A stretch of DNA of 64,000 nucleotides from Crambe crambe (Eukaryota > Porifera > Demospongiae > Poecilosclerida > Crambeidae): contig OZ004598.1 of NCBI GenBank assembly GCA_963924555.1, positions 2,752,501 to 2,816,500 of the forward strand. The letters run 5' to 3'. Positions 43,301-55,911 of this stretch are shown here, one piece after another; position 1 is the first letter of the stretch; each line of letters begins with the position of its first letter. The translations under genes and the position numbers were made by a program. The notes under the pieces are model-generated. The model saw only the letters and a list, made by a program, of their open reading frames with translations, ran no database searches and was not told where the DNA came from.

Positions 43301-46300
43301 TGTCAACTTACTAATCTTGATCAGGGAAAGTTGTTGGTCTACTCGTCTGAATACAACATAATTGGGGCAAGCCTAAGAAACCTTCACACTTGTTAAAGCT
43401 GATATGAGGCTGCAGCACATAATAGGGCCTTCCCTACATCCTTTTTATTTAGAAGAAATTTTTTATGCTCATTAAATATTAAATAGAGTGTTGTAGGGTG
43501 AATTTAAATTTAGTAATGGTTCCTTACTGCTGTTCTTGATCTTCCTCTGGTTGTTGAACTACCATTATTATTGTCTCCAGTTTGAATTCAATGTGATGGG
43601 TATGAGTGCATTCTCTCGATCACCTGGATCTCCTGGAAAAAACAATAGCACTCTGGGCTCCTCTGGATTTCCAGGCCTTCACACTCCCGGATCTCACTTC
43701 CCTGGTCAGGTATGCAGTACTAATCTCTTTGTGGATCTAATATGTTAATGGTGTTTTCGTGTAGTCTTTGTTTGGGAATGGTTCTACTCCTGACTCAGTT
43801 GGTCCATACATGGGTGGCACTGGGATGGGAATGGGAGGAGCTGGAGCAGTGGGTCCCAGTCCAGGATCACATGCAAAGATGCCACCACAGTCACTCCACC
43901 TTCAGCAGCAACAGCAACAGCAGCAACCATCTATGGCCAATAGGCAATGTGTGTATTGCACGCCTACACTATAGTACACAATGATGTCAATGTACACTCG
44001 ACATTATGATTTGGTGTTGTTCTTCTAGCTGCTATTGGAGGAAGCGAAACAGGCTCTCTATCTGGATCTGAGCAGAACTTTTCCAAGGAAGTGGATGAAA
44101 AGGCAAACTCGTACTTCCAGGCCATATACAATAGAGGTATGAGTGTGGACAGATTACTTGATGAACTCAAGAAGTTCAAGGATTCCCCAAACAAGAAAGA
44201 CCGAGTGAGTGATTATATAGAGGTGTACAGTCATTCAAAGATTGTTGGCAACTATTGTGACTTGTGTGAAGCATATGTGCCCTTTTGCAGGATTTGTTCA
44301 TGTGTATGCTGCGCAATATGTTTGAAGAATACAAGTTTTTCCCTCAGTTCCCTGACAAAGAACTTCAGATCACAGGCCAGCTATTTGGTGGAATCATCGA
44401 GCATGGTCTGGTTACTTACATGTCACTCAGCCTAGCTCTCCGCTATGTGCTTGAGTCACTCAAGAATCCTTCAACAAGGTACACCTAACAATTCAAAAAT
44501 TATGTTCATGAAATAAGATGAATGCAGTTTTGCTTAAGGGGAATGTATATCATGCAAGAAAATGAAAATGCCATTACAGTATTTATTATATATTATTTGC
44601 AGTAAGATATACCTCTTTGGATTAGCTGCCTTGGACAAGTTTAAAAGGAGACTGCACGAGTTCCCCCAATATTGTGCCAGCATTGCCTCCATCCCTCACT
44701 TCCAGGCCTTCCCTGAACCCATGAAACAGGTCTGTGGACCAACTATTATGAATACATTTCAGGATGCTAGTTGTAGCTTGCCTCCGATATGGATATGGCC
44801 AATACAACATATCTATGGTGTGGGAATGGAATCACTCTTCACATAATGCTCTCTTCCCCTCTTCAGTATGTCCACTATGGTCAACAATCCTTAGAGCCTC
44901 CTTCATCAGGCTCCATCACTTCATCTACTGCTATGACTCCTTTCTCATCTTTGTCAATGCCTCCATCTGCTTCTATGTCTGCTCCTGGTAGTCATACTGC
45001 TCCTGACCTGGGGGGACCTGGTGCACCTCTTACTGTCCCCACATATCCCTTACAACCTCTTGTTTCCATTAATACTTCCTCCAGTTTCCCTGTCAGCTCC
45101 AGTCCTCTAGACTCCCCTGTTGCAGGAGTTACACTGTCTCCTCATGGAGGTATATGTATACAGTACCTACCACTTTGTAGTAGCCATGTTCCCTGGCTCT
45201 TAAATATGCACCTGGGGATAAGGCTAGTCATTATGTAGTTAGAGAGCTAATGGCTCTGGGCCCTAAATTCGGTGTAGGTTTTAATGCCAAATATTTCATG
45301 AATTCATCAGCTACCTCTCTTGTAATATGATTATTTTAGCGAGTGTTAAAACCACCTTGGGATCTCCCAATAGTAAGCCCCCCAGAGCTGCTGGCAGTCC
45401 TGTCACCTCAAGGATAGAAGTGGGATCTGTAAGTTTTTTTGTGTTTTGTAGTTATTTTGTTTCTTACATGCTGTGCTCACAATAACAGTCAGGCATCTGA
45501 TTTTCTTTTTTTGTGGGAGTAAAATGTTTGCTTTAAAAGGCAATAACACTTTTTCAATTGACCAATCTGACATTTTTCTCAACCTCTCTCTCTTCCTCGC
45601 CCCCAAGCATCCTTCCATCAACAATACCAATATCGACACACTACTTGTGGCTGCTGACCAACAGACAGAGAAACCACCACCCCCAGAAGAACTCCAAGAC
45701 AAAATCCACTTTCTCTTCAATAATCTCTCAGTTTCAAATTTGCAAGAAAAGGTAATTGGATACTATTGTACATATAATTTCAGGCATTATTGTACACATG
45801 TATTTGGTATAAGGAAGAGGCTCTGCATAACTTACTAGATAAGATGTTGCTCCTGCTGTAAATAGACTTGCACTTTAGTATTCTATGATCTTGTTTAGAC
45901 TGATGAATCTCATAGCCTGATATCTGATGATCATTTTGTATGGGTTGCTCAATACTTGGTGATGAAACGTGCCTCTATTGAACCCAATTTCCATGGACTG
46001 TACAGCAACTTTTTGGATCAATTTGGGTCTGTTCCACTCCGTAAACAAGTACTAAAGGAAACCTATAGGAATATAAAGGTTAGTATGATATTATGCATTG
46101 TACAACATCAACACTAGACTTTATATGTACATGTAGGTCATCCTTCAAGCTGATAAGACAAGTAACAACTTTTCTGATAGAGCAATTTTGAAAAATTTGG
46201 GTCACTGGTTGGGTATGCAGACTTTGGCCAAGAACAAACCCATTCTCCAGATTGTAAGTTTTAATAATAATAAATTCATTGTTGTCAGCCACTAAATACT

Positions 46301-49300
46301 CTGTGCCATCATCATTGGCATCATGATCATACTACTGATATTTTATTGTTATAGGATCTTGCTCTGAAGGACTTAATTTTAGAGGCTCACTGCAAGGGAC
46401 AACAGGTTTGTTCGTTTATATACTTCCTGTTAATACTGAAGGTTGCTCTTTATACATAGGAACTGTTGTATGTGGTGCCATTTGTGGCTAAAGTTCTGGA
46501 GTCATGTGCAGATAGCCGTGTCTTTAAGCCCCCCAATCCATGGACAATGGCAATCATGTTTGTATTGAGTGAGCTTCATGGTGTGCCTGATCTCAAAGTA
46601 TGTATTAATGTTACATTCATTACACACAAGTTATGATCAGCATGTGACTTTTTCCAGCTCAACTTAAAGTTTGAAATTGAAGTTTTGTGCAAGCATTTGT
46701 CCTTGGAGATTTCTGTATGAGTGTATACGTAATGTATATAATATCATTATTGCTCTTACTCTATGTATTATTTCAGGATATCACTCCTAGTAAGCTTCTA
46801 GGTAATGTTGAGAAGGCAAAATCCCTCAATCAACTATCTACACCTAAAGGTTAATATATACACTCTGTGCATATGTGTGTACTGTAAGTTCACTGATAAG
46901 AAGTAGTACTCATTCATTAGAGCAGCTAGAAAACCAGAGTGCTGTATAGAATAATTAATAAGTGAAATAGAAATATGCCTAATAAGGTACACTCTATTGG
47001 GACACACTTAACAATGATGTACATAGATTGCATTATTGAATTCTTGCTGCATGCATACATCAATTACTAATAACTTCATGACTTCATGATTTAATGTAGA
47101 TCCATCCCCAGTCGATACTCAGTCTGGTGGTAACACTGTAGGACCTGGTGGGACCATGCAGTCCACCCAATCTCAGTTCCATGTCAATGATATTAACACC
47201 AACAGTCTAGCAGGTCTTAATACACATCTCCAGATAAACCCTCAGGTTAGTAATCAAAGAGACAGGGCTAACTTTACTCATAATAATTGAATGAAGGTTT
47301 TTTCAAGCAGCTCTTTTTTATAATGTATATAAAGCTACAATAATTCACTAAGTAATATCTAAACATGCATAGTTTTATTTTCTATTACCACATCAAATTT
47401 TGAAGAACTCTTGATATACGTAATAGTACTAGAGTTCCATGCGGTGAATCTAAATATTAACTTGATCAATGTTATATTATTTAGATTGGCTTGCTGCAGC
47501 AATTTCCACAGTTGAAGCAGTGCATCAAACCTTCAGTTGAAAAGGCAGTGCAAGATTTGCTTGGTTTGGTTGTGGAACGCTCGATCAAAGTGGCCCTGAC
47601 AACTACTGAACACATCATCAAAAAGGTTCTGTTGCAAATTATGCAAGTATGCACGATTATGACTTGCTTCAACGTTCTTCAGGACTTCAGCCTAGATCCC
47701 GACATCCTTAGGATGCACATGGCAGCCCAGCACATGGTACGGAACTTGACTGCAGGCATGGCTCTCATCACATGCAGGGAACCACTTTTACTCAGCATCA
47801 GCTCCAACCTAAAGACGGCCTTCACCAACTCCCTTAGGGTCAGTACTTGACACTTTAGTTACATATAACTATTTATTTATTCCTACTTTCAGACACCTAG
47901 TGAAGAGTTTAAAAGTCTCATAGATCAAGCCTCACAACAGATTAGTGCAGAAAACACAGAACTGGCTTGTGCCTTTATTCAGAAAACTGCTATGGAGAAA
48001 GCTATGCCTGAGATGGAGAAAAGATTATCGGAGGCAAGGGTTAATTTGCTTTTTAAAGCCTCATCACTATCTAATCTCTGCTACTATATACATCTCTCCC
48101 ACTACCCCCACTAGTAGTCCCCCTCCCTCCCATCATTCTATCTCCACTTTTGTAGGAGTTTGATTTACGTAAACTGGCAAGGAATGAAGGGAGGAGGTAC
48201 TGCAACACTACAGCACTCACTTACCAAGCTGAAAGGATGCCAGAACAGATACGCCTAATTGTAAGGATTTCACTCTAATTGAGCACTGAATAATTATTTC
48301 TCCTTAAAGGTTGGAGGTCCTTCCCAACAACAGGCTGCAGTTTATGAAGAATTTGCTCGTTCTATTCCAGGATTTCTGCCTAATTCTCCAAAGGTGTGTG
48401 TTGTAGTCATATATTGTAGTTAGTTGATGTATATGTATTGATTGTAGGAGAGTGGTGCTTACACTGGGAAAACTGAGGTATGGAATAGTCTATCTGTTCC
48501 TTAGTGAGATAAGATACTGAATGTACTCGTTGAAAGGAGCATGTATTATTTAAGTTCATTTTGAATTACCCACTAGTTTATTCCTAATGAAGAGTTCCTT
48601 CAGATCTTGATGAAGTGTATCCAGGAGATCAGCCAGCACTTGCGTGGAGCCTTGGCCCCTTCAAACAACCCTCACATTGTGATGATGAGAAGTTTATTGG
48701 AGATGACCATGCAGCTGCGCATTACTCAAAACCACATGAATGTCTTCACTCTTCTACAAAAGGTTCATATAATGTGCTATGCCATCAAATATGGCGACGT
48801 ATAACATACAATACTTATATAAATGTGCAAATGTACCAGTAAACACAAAGGGTCTAGAAAGATTTGCTCAGCTGTTACACTATAATCGTATGGATACTGT
48901 AGTTATTTAATACTAAGGTACTTGCAATAAATTTATGAATACAGTGTATGTACATGATGTCCATTCGGTTATAGGCACTTGAAGGACTATTGGAGGGGAT
49001 GAATCCTCCCCCTAGTGACCCCGAGTTGTTTGTGACCTTTAGAGATTGCCATTTGTTGATCTTAAAGATGATTCAGGGTCACAGTGGCTTGGGCCCGGTT
49101 ATGGCCATGCACCATGTGACACGCATCCTCTTGGCAGCCAGGGAAGATATCAAGTACAGTCCCAGAGCAATCATCCTTCTCATAGGCATGCAGATAGTAG
49201 ACATGAAACTCCTGGATGAGCATCTTGCAAAGGTATGTAATTGTAAGATAGCTGCAATATAATGTCTGAATGCTTACCATTTTTTTTTTTCAGTCAATAG

Positions 49301-50068
49301 AGAGTGGACGTAACCTTGTTGCTCTGAGCTGCAGTATCAAATTAGTCAATGCTATTGTATCGGCTGAAAAGAGAGACACTCCCATTACTGATGTGAGTGA
49401 CTGATTGATTATGATCTGATGGTCATTATGTCATGGGATAACCTCTGCAGAAAGACCTACTGAAGACTAAAGAGACTCTCTATCGCCTGGCAGCTAATGT
49501 GAAGCTATTACCTGACAGGTAGCAAATAAATTCGTGATAAATTTACATAATGACACAAGTACAACTTAAGTATTTTAATGTACTTCATTCTTCTTTTGTC
49601 TATTATATTGATTACAAATGGATTCATTCACTTGATTCCCCTGCATAGTTCTGCTCAGCTGCTTGAGCCTTTCCGTTTGAACCACGACATCCAGCTAATA
49701 TCTGGCGGGACTGGGATTCTCTCTGTAGGTAATGGAGTAGTAGACTTGGACCGAGCTCCTGGAGCTCCTACTAGTATGATACAGAATACTGTGGTCATGG
49801 GTCCCACCACAGAGCTAGAAGATCCACCAGGACTTTATGAGAAGGTAGGAATGAATTGGTTCCGCTGGCTGGAGCATGATCCTATACTCAATATGCAGGT
49901 TGAATATTTACTATCAGAGTGGGTACGTCATTTCCACCAACCTGGGCTACTCAGAGAAGGAGACAAAATTTATGCTGCCTATGTAGCTAGGGTAAGTTCC
50001 TTTCTTTATGTCATTTTGTGCATAATGTACATACATACATACATACATACATACATACATACATACAT

Positions 50069-50108
<40 letters not shown>

Positions 50109-53100
50109 ACATACACATAGCTGCAACAGCAAGGTATTTTAAAGAGTGATGATCTTATTACTCGATTCTTCCGCATCAGTGTGGAGATGTGTGTGGATCT
50201 TTGCTACAGAACTCTAAATGACCAGGTAATAATTATAAATTTAGGACAGCTGTACCAATGGAATTATCAAAATTCTATCATGGCTATCTGTTAGAGCACT
50301 TAATTATGGAGATTATGCTTTTGCTATTGTTAACCAAAGTTCTGCTGCTACTTTACGATGGCTATATTCTGTCTTTCACTGCCATTATTGTTGGGTACAG
50401 GGTTGTCAATTTCTTGAATTTCCTTGGGAAAGTTGCATGGCTGTGCAAACTTTAGATATAGTGGCAAATGTTAGCACATGAAAGGCCGTAGGCTACTTAT
50501 TTATGGATGATTACATTTAAGAAAAAAAAGGATGGAAACAAGCGAGTACAAAAAATTCCAAATGAAAAGGTTATGTAGGGATGGCCCCAAAATCTGACTG
50601 GGTTTACTGCAGCCGCATATCAAACCAATTTCAGCCGCTAGCTAAGCAGTGGATATAAATGTAGGTCACACTTTATTATGACGAACTCAACGAGTACTTA
50701 ATTTCTATTAATGAGGTCACTAATACCCTATGTGGTCAGATATGAGCCTGGCCAGTGGGCTTGGTTTGATATGAGGCTGCAGTAAACCCAGTCAGATTTT
50801 CTACATAACCGGAAGAAATTTTTTTATACTCGTATATATACATGAGCCACATGAGCCACCATTTCACTATATCACTATATGAGTGAAGTATATCTTGACC
50901 ATAGAGCATAACAGCTTCAATGGCACGTGCCAAGTGCTATCACACTATGGATGCCTTTGTGAAGTTGGTGGTGGTTCTTGTTAGATACTCTGGAGATGCA
51001 GCAAACACTGTCACTAAGGTCAATCTTCTAAACAAGGTGAGCCTTGTACACAGAGCTTAGGTTTATCAAGTATTCAAAGTTTCTATGCTGTCTATTTGTA
51101 TATGGAAATTGAATGCTTTAGATTCATTCCTTTGGGTGAACAAATTTTAAAAGGGGAAGGGTGTACATATCTCATGGTTTCTTCTGAGCATCTGGAAGTG
51201 AAAAGTCTTGATTACAGGTTTTGGTGACAGTTTCGCATGTGCTTATTCAAGACCATGAGCATAGACATGGAGACTTTCATCAGCTGGCTTACCACCGTTT
51301 CTTCATCATGTTACTGAATGACCTTAGTGCTCCAGATCCTGTCTTTGATGCAATCAATTTCCCAGTCTTACATGCTTTTAGGTAGGTATAATAAATTATG
51401 CCATAGGAAATTATGGTACTGCAGCATGTGTACCATTTTATTTTTAGCCATGTATTCCACATCATTCGACCAAGCAGAGCTCCTGGTTTTGCTTATTCCT
51501 GGTTGGAGCTCATCTCCCATCGAACTTTCATAGCAAAACTTTTATTACAGACACCACATCAGAAGGTATGTTGCATATGTAATGGAAATTAAAGCTCTTA
51601 GGAGAATTTTATTTCTATTGCAGGGATGGCCATTATTTCACCAGCTACTGATCGATCTTTTCAAGTTTTTGGCACCATTTTTGCGAAATGCTGAGCTCAC
51701 TAAACCAACTCAGTTGTTATACAAGGTAATTAATATACTTATTGCACACTCCTGCGTTGAATATTATTATGCTGTTGTATTATTAACTATATATTTTTCT
51801 AGGGCACACTGCGGGTATTATTGGTGCTGCTTCATGATTTCCCTGAGTTCCTCTGTGACTATCACTTCTCTTTCTGTGATGTAATTCCACCCAATTGCAT
51901 TCAAATGAGGAACCTCATTCTCTCTGCTTTCCCACGAAACATGCGTCTTCCTGATCCATTCACCCCGAACCTTAAGGTTGGCATACATATCCTGGACCAT
52001 CTTCTCAAAATGACAATTAAAAAATCAATCAGACAGTAATGGATATCTATATATCTATTGAAGAGGGACCAAGAGATCCTTACCCACCCTTATTGTTATC
52101 CTAGCTGTTCCATGCAATTACATGTACTTGTGTCTGTATAATAGGTGGAGATGTTGCCTGATATAGCCCATGCTCCACGGATTCTCCCAGCTTATACTCA
52201 ACACATCCAGCCAAATCTTAAGAAGGTACAGTCATAATTATTGTAGTAAATGCTGTGGATGCGCAACATAAATAATTGTAATCCACATAATGGCTGTGAT
52301 TCATGTGATTCACTATTTGAAGGCAATTCTTTCAGTTGGTCTGAGAGCTGAATGTAAATTTTGTGAGGTTACCAATTTGGAGGGACATAATCTGCGGACG
52401 GATTCTGTATGACTCCATGCTTGGTTAGGCTCACTTGCATTCTTTTAAAAACTTGTCTACCCATTCTGTTTGTAGTCAAGACAAGAGGAAGTTTGGCAAT
52501 GTTTATCAATACTGGGGGTTTGCTAAAAAGATAGCTAACTCACATAATTATAGATCTGTCATTTTTAATGTTACTTGGCTCTGCTGTTGCTTCTGGTTTC
52601 CCCACTGTGTTAAGCTTTCTACACTTTGCTCCCATTCTGGCATAAACTGTGTCTGTAGTCCTATTATGTCAGCTTTCATTTAAGGCAACTTCGTTTACCC
52701 TTTTGCTGATTCAATTTTACCTTCTTATATTGAAAGTCACTTTTTTGGTATTGACATAATCATGTGTATTTGCAGAGTTTAAAATATCAATAGTATGAGT
52801 GTCAAATTAGTTACTGGCTTGACAAATAAACACTACCTCCAATAAGCCTGAGAGATAATTTTCTTGCAGATGTTTAGGCAAAATAATTATTATGAGCAAA
52901 ATTGTACTATGAAAAGAGGGATATGATGTACTATAATCACTCAATAGGTATTGTACTTCATCATGATAATATATAGTCCAACTCTTGAAATCTCTGAACA
53001 CACATGCTTTAAGACTGCTGCAACCTTGCAATAGCTAGGAGTCAGTAAGAAAATATCATCTAGACACCAGTAACCCTTACACATGCACTTAGGGTTAATA

Positions 53101-53252
53101 ATTTATGAGCTTGCATATGACCATTGACTGTACTGTACATCCATCTGGATGGCCCAGCTGAAACCATGATTGCTCTAATACTAATACTATCTTAACCTTT
53201 TGCAAGAAGCAGTAGTTTATTGGAACATGAACACTGATAGCACAGTACTCAG

Positions 53253-53329
<77 letters not shown>

Positions 53330-54534
53330 ATCCACCACACTGCCAGTAGTGATTGGAATTTCGGTCTAAAACTGTTTGGATGATACTCTGTGTTTAAATT
53401 GAGCCAATTTAAAGACACAATTTCCAACTATGTAGTCTATACTCCATATAATGCACACTCTGTGCTGCTAACAGGCTTTAGGCTGTGTAGGCGAGCTCTG
53501 CATCTATGGACTGGTGTAGAGCAACAGCATAAATGAGCTAATAGCTAGCTGGAGTATTTTTAGTCACATGTCGCCTTCCGCTCATGAAAATTTAGCTCCA
53601 TTTCTTTGTTGTTATTAATTATTTATTTATTTATTTATTTATTACTATTATTATTATTATTATTATTGTTGTTATGATGATGATGATACAGGATTTAGAC
53701 AACTATATAAGAACAAGAGCACCAGTGACTTTTCTTCCAGATCTAAGAGGACATTTAACGGTACAAGTGATAGTGTATTAGAATTAATTATTCATGATTA
53801 CCTTTTTCTCTTAGATATCTTCAGACCCTGGTAACCAGTACAGTGTTTCTTTGATGAATGCTCTAGTCCTCTATGTGGGAACTCAGGCCATTGCATATAT
53901 TCATAGCAAAGAGAGAACTCCTTCCACTGGTACCATTGCCCACACAGCACATATGGACATATTTCAACATTTAGTTGTTGATCTAGACACTGAAGGTAAA
54001 TAGCAAGTTATATCAATGGAAGAATTTCTTGTTATGTTGTGTGTAACTTGTGTCCCCAATGGTAGTGATGTATATCATGCATGGTCTACCTCTTACTGTG
54101 AAATTTATTAGACTGTGGTCCCAACTGTAGGTCGCTACCTGTTTCTCAATGCCATTGCTAACCAGCTCCGCTACCCCAATAGCCACACCCATTACTTCAG
54201 TTGTGCTCTACTATCTCTATTTTCTGAGACTAATGCTGAAGCCATACAAGAACAGATCACTCGAGTGCTTTTGGAAAGATTAATTGTGAATAGGCCACAC
54301 CCCTGGGGACTACTTATTACTTTTATTGAGCTGATAAAGAATCCTTCATACAATTTCTGGAAGCATGAATTTGTGCATTGTGCACCAGAGATTGAAAAGT
54401 GAGTTACTAGAGTATCAATTTGTTTACGCTTTCAAAAGATACCATTTCACTTTTATAGGTTATTTGGTTCTGTTGCTAAAAGTTGTATGCAGAAACAACC
54501 AGCTGCTGTCTCAAGAGATGATATACATGACTAA
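34362..54534 (+). CDS. CNOT1: CNOT1, scaffold subunit of the CCR4-NOT deadenylase complex
   Basis: CNOT1 holds the deadenylases and regulatory subunits that shorten mRNA poly(A) tails in the cytoplasm. About 54 exons run from ATG 34362 ([17 protein letters not shown]) to TAA 54532-54534. In order: N-terminal HEAT region (VVLAPLLY, 37247-37469; RVLGMMAS, 37785-38203); MEYF-like centre with [13 protein letters not shown] and [18 protein letters not shown] (44029-44478), the region known to bind tristetraprolin in human; MIF4G domain for CAF1 ([14 protein letters not shown] on, 45608-46714); CNOT9-binding domain ([16 protein letters not shown] on, 47485-48260); C-terminal NOT1 homology domain ([72 protein letters not shown]; 51219-54534). 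Identity to human is very high at the C-terminus. One intron (48034-48155) starts with GC. The intron 38204-41007 contains a UGT gene. Confidence 0.96.
36040..36222 (-). mobile_element. Decayed transposase fragment, P-element/THAP9-like
   Basis: The minus-strand reading [20 protein letters not shown] and then [10 protein letters not shown] resembles the pattern DGAS.NR.F...H...YKT.N.FS seen in large P-element/THAP9-type transposases of invertebrates. It is only about 60 residues and broken at both ends. The family assignment is from memory and tentative. Confidence 0.45.
36225..36345 (-). mobile_element. LINE reverse-transcriptase C-terminal fragment
   Basis: The minus-strand reading [20 protein letters not shown] followed by SMPE resembles the sequence FF..R.V..WN.LP near the end of the reverse-transcriptase ORF of many non-LTR elements. 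It is a short fossil directly abutting the transposase-like fragment. Confidence 0.5.
38733..40316 (+). CDS. UDP-glycosyltransferase, intronless, nested in a CNOT1 intron
   Basis: UGTs transfer sugar from UDP-sugars to small lipophilic acceptors in the ER lumen. The ORF could begin at 38643, but the ATG at 38733 opens a proper signal peptide ([19 protein letters not shown]), giving 527 residues, the usual UGT length. Visible are the N-terminal [20 protein letters not shown] segment, the C-terminal VYVSMGSV, and the donor-site stretch [13 protein letters not shown]...[20 protein letters not shown] (HGG at about residue 374). A C-terminal membrane anchor ([17 protein letters not shown]) is followed by a basic tail ending KAKND, a KxKxx ER-retrieval pattern. 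The usual D-Q that contacts the sugar after the HGG segment is replaced by E-R-V-Y-N. CNOT1 exons at 38154-38203 and 41008-41101 flank the gene, on the same strand. The acceptor and sugar cannot be told from sequence. Confidence 0.93.
   Translation: MAWLVVMTAALVITQVVSSDMLVSPDASTKQGSRSLNVLGLSLPAMGHINPILALAEELVFRGHNVTLCIGIDDDNNLKLKNRIEKYGVNYCRTESNILKEVENANRKQVSFFQLFSIMRRHFADYSSDIMSHINQSLSDGLYDVVIGTDMTIPLLTCIDSHFKIPSILLSGTHQIHPHLNPPWAWPSLFVGFTSDDLSFIQRLISKVVSVTFPRLLSAAVVSPTKAAIEKFCPAPSAHDLYISVGVRYPYIVPSVIGFEYPRTITPMTEFVGPLVFRSPDPLSGKMLEWLETKPRRSVVYVSMGSVTFLDEVNGKAVLEGVLKTNYSLLWSLRKSNQWILEGLDLDPNRVFISDWTPQFSVLGSRAIHSAILHGGYNGIADALVNGVPIIFFSEMPERVYNGARVHFNRLGIKLDMKALTSSKIAGAIAAVNEGEYRQRISKLQKMFKFAGGVKRAADLVEFYEEVGYAHLVPAYAKYGWSWVQYYNADVYAAMAVILVVITMSLVTCLKCFYRKCCRTKEKAKND
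40579..40663. repeat. 32-bp tandem repeat, 2.7 copies
   Basis: Units starting at 40579, 40611 and 40643 share tacagtcagcactatttggc. It lies downstream of the UGT and within the CNOT1 intron. Confidence 0.9.
50024..50104. repeat. (TACA)n then (CA)n microsatellite
   Basis: About 15 TACA units run into about nine CA units, ending just before the CNOT1 acceptor at 50120. Confidence 0.95.
50589..50800. mobile_element. MITE-like element with 40-bp inverted termini
   Basis: Left arm 50589-50628 and right arm 50761-50800 are inverted copies with one mismatch (ttggtttgatatg(a/c)ggctgc...). The interior is about 130 bp with no coding capacity. Located in the CNOT1 intron 50226-50914. Confidence 0.85.
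53254..53326. repeat. (GT)n microsatellite
   Basis: About 36 uninterrupted GT units in the CNOT1 intron 52226-53691. Confidence 0.95.
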
Positions 54535-54538
54535 TAAA
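54533..54538 (+). terminator. CNOT1 polyadenylation signal overlapping the stop codon
   Basis: The stop codon TAA (54532-54534) supplies the first two A of aataaa (54533-54538). Cleavage 10-30 nt later would leave almost no 3' UTR. Confidence 0.5.
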
Positions 54539-55057
54539 TTTTAGCTGTTGTAATGTTATATAATCACATTGGACTTTTTTTGCGAATCGAACTTTTTTGC
54601 GAATCGAGCCACAGCTGGGGGGGCGTGGTTTTCGAACGTACTGCACTGCACTGCTCGTACAGTATGCGAAGCTTGCTGCTAGTTTGTTGATTCGGAGGAA
54701 GTGGCTTATCATTCTGTTACTCAGTAAGTTCTAGCATAGATGCTAAATCCATGTAGCGATTCCACGATCCGGTAGATAACCTGTACAGAGACCAATGAAT
54801 GCATGATCCATGATAGAATTTAATGTACTCAAACACCAAATGAACCACTTGACAGTTATCGCCCGCTATATCTGTATAGTTCTTTGGGAAACCCACTTTA
54901 GTCTCGCTAGCCAGCCGCAAAAAATACGTCTGTCTGGCGCGCGAGACTAAGCTATAAGCTAGCTAGCTAGTGATAATCCCCTGGATATAAGACATTTTAT
55001 TTTTGTTACAGTATGCCATAAGGCTGCACAGCCGGGTAGTAACTAGCAATCTTATTG

Positions 55058-55458
55058 GGTATTATGAGTCAGTCACTTGATAAGAATCTACAAGAGTTGA
55101 TATGAAAACTTAATGTCTTTTGATCAAGTAAAATCATCCCTTATTCATAATGCTAAACATAATCTTAAAATTAATGAGAACTTTTTAAAATCTGAATAAG
55201 GGAAGCAAAAATGAATTTTAAAGGTTACATTATCAATTCTTAGAGACAAAAAATCAAGCCAGCGACTCATAATTCATACCTTTGACTCATAATACCTTCC
55301 TGAGTATGTCATGTAAGATCTACAAGATGCAACATTTTTATTACTTTCTCCACACATTAGTTCTACATAACCTATTTTATATCTGGAGCAATTTTCAGCA
55401 TTCTAAGATAGTTCATTTCCAAGAAGAGAGCACCAATACCTAGCTGACTCATAATACC
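55058..55458. mobile_element. MITE-like element, 401 bp, 15-bp inverted termini
   Basis: Perfect inverted termini ggtattatgagtcag (55058-55072) and ctgactcataatacc (55444-55458). Two further gactcataat words occur near 55264 and 55284. There is no ORF. Confidence 0.7.
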
Positions 55459-55714
55459 TACACCTACCCTAATAATCATGATTGATTCCCAGAATACATG
55501 AATTCTCTATATAAATACAAAAAAAAACCCTATTAAGAACATTAATCAGTTTCTCATCACAAAAATATGCTGCATGTGATAGCATAAACACTTTCAGCTG
55601 CATTTTTAACATGTAGCTATCCAAAAATGGGAACATAACTAGTGCTATAAGTAGATAGCTGTGGGCCACATGTATAAAGTGCAGTCTAGCCCTCCCACTT
55701 AAAATTTGTCTGTC

Positions 55715-55860
55715 TTGACCATAATGCAGTTCACCAGACCATATAAATATTAGACACATCACAAGATTGGAAACTGCGCTGATGGGTGGTGGGCGTTAAT
55801 CCATGGGCAGTTTCCAATCCTGTATATGACCAGACTGAACTGTATCTAGCCATGACCATG
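55715..55860. repeat. Imperfect inverted repeat
   Basis: Inner arms gattggaaactgc and gcagtttccaatc (about 55765-55819) are exact. Outer arms around cagttcaccagaccatata and tatatgaccagactgaactg pair imperfectly. It lies just upstream of the PARP14-like exon. Confidence 0.6.
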
Positions 55861-55911
55861 ATGTAGAGGTTATTTAAGAACTATTGAAGCTGATTTATTC
55901 TGAAAATGTAG

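Larger units (their letters stand above)
54540..55911. other. Intergenic region / unidentified 5' end of the PARP14-like gene
   Basis: No coding exon could be assigned. The first recognised PARP14-like exon begins in phase 1 at 55912 after an acceptor, so a short ATG exon should lie in this stretch. It also contains a duplicated ttttttgcgaatcga word (about 54577-54607), a MITE-like element (55058-55458) and an imperfect inverted repeat (55715-55860). Confidence 0.6.

Noticed and set aside
49947..50132. Minus-strand ORF of Cys-Val/Met-Tyr-Val-Cys repeats
   Set aside because: It is a translation of the TACA/CA microsatellite.
52420..52770. Possible LINE endonuclease relic on the minus strand ([12 protein letters not shown] reading)
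   Set aside because: Only a few residues resemble the endonuclease start, and stops and frame changes follow. Too weak to call.
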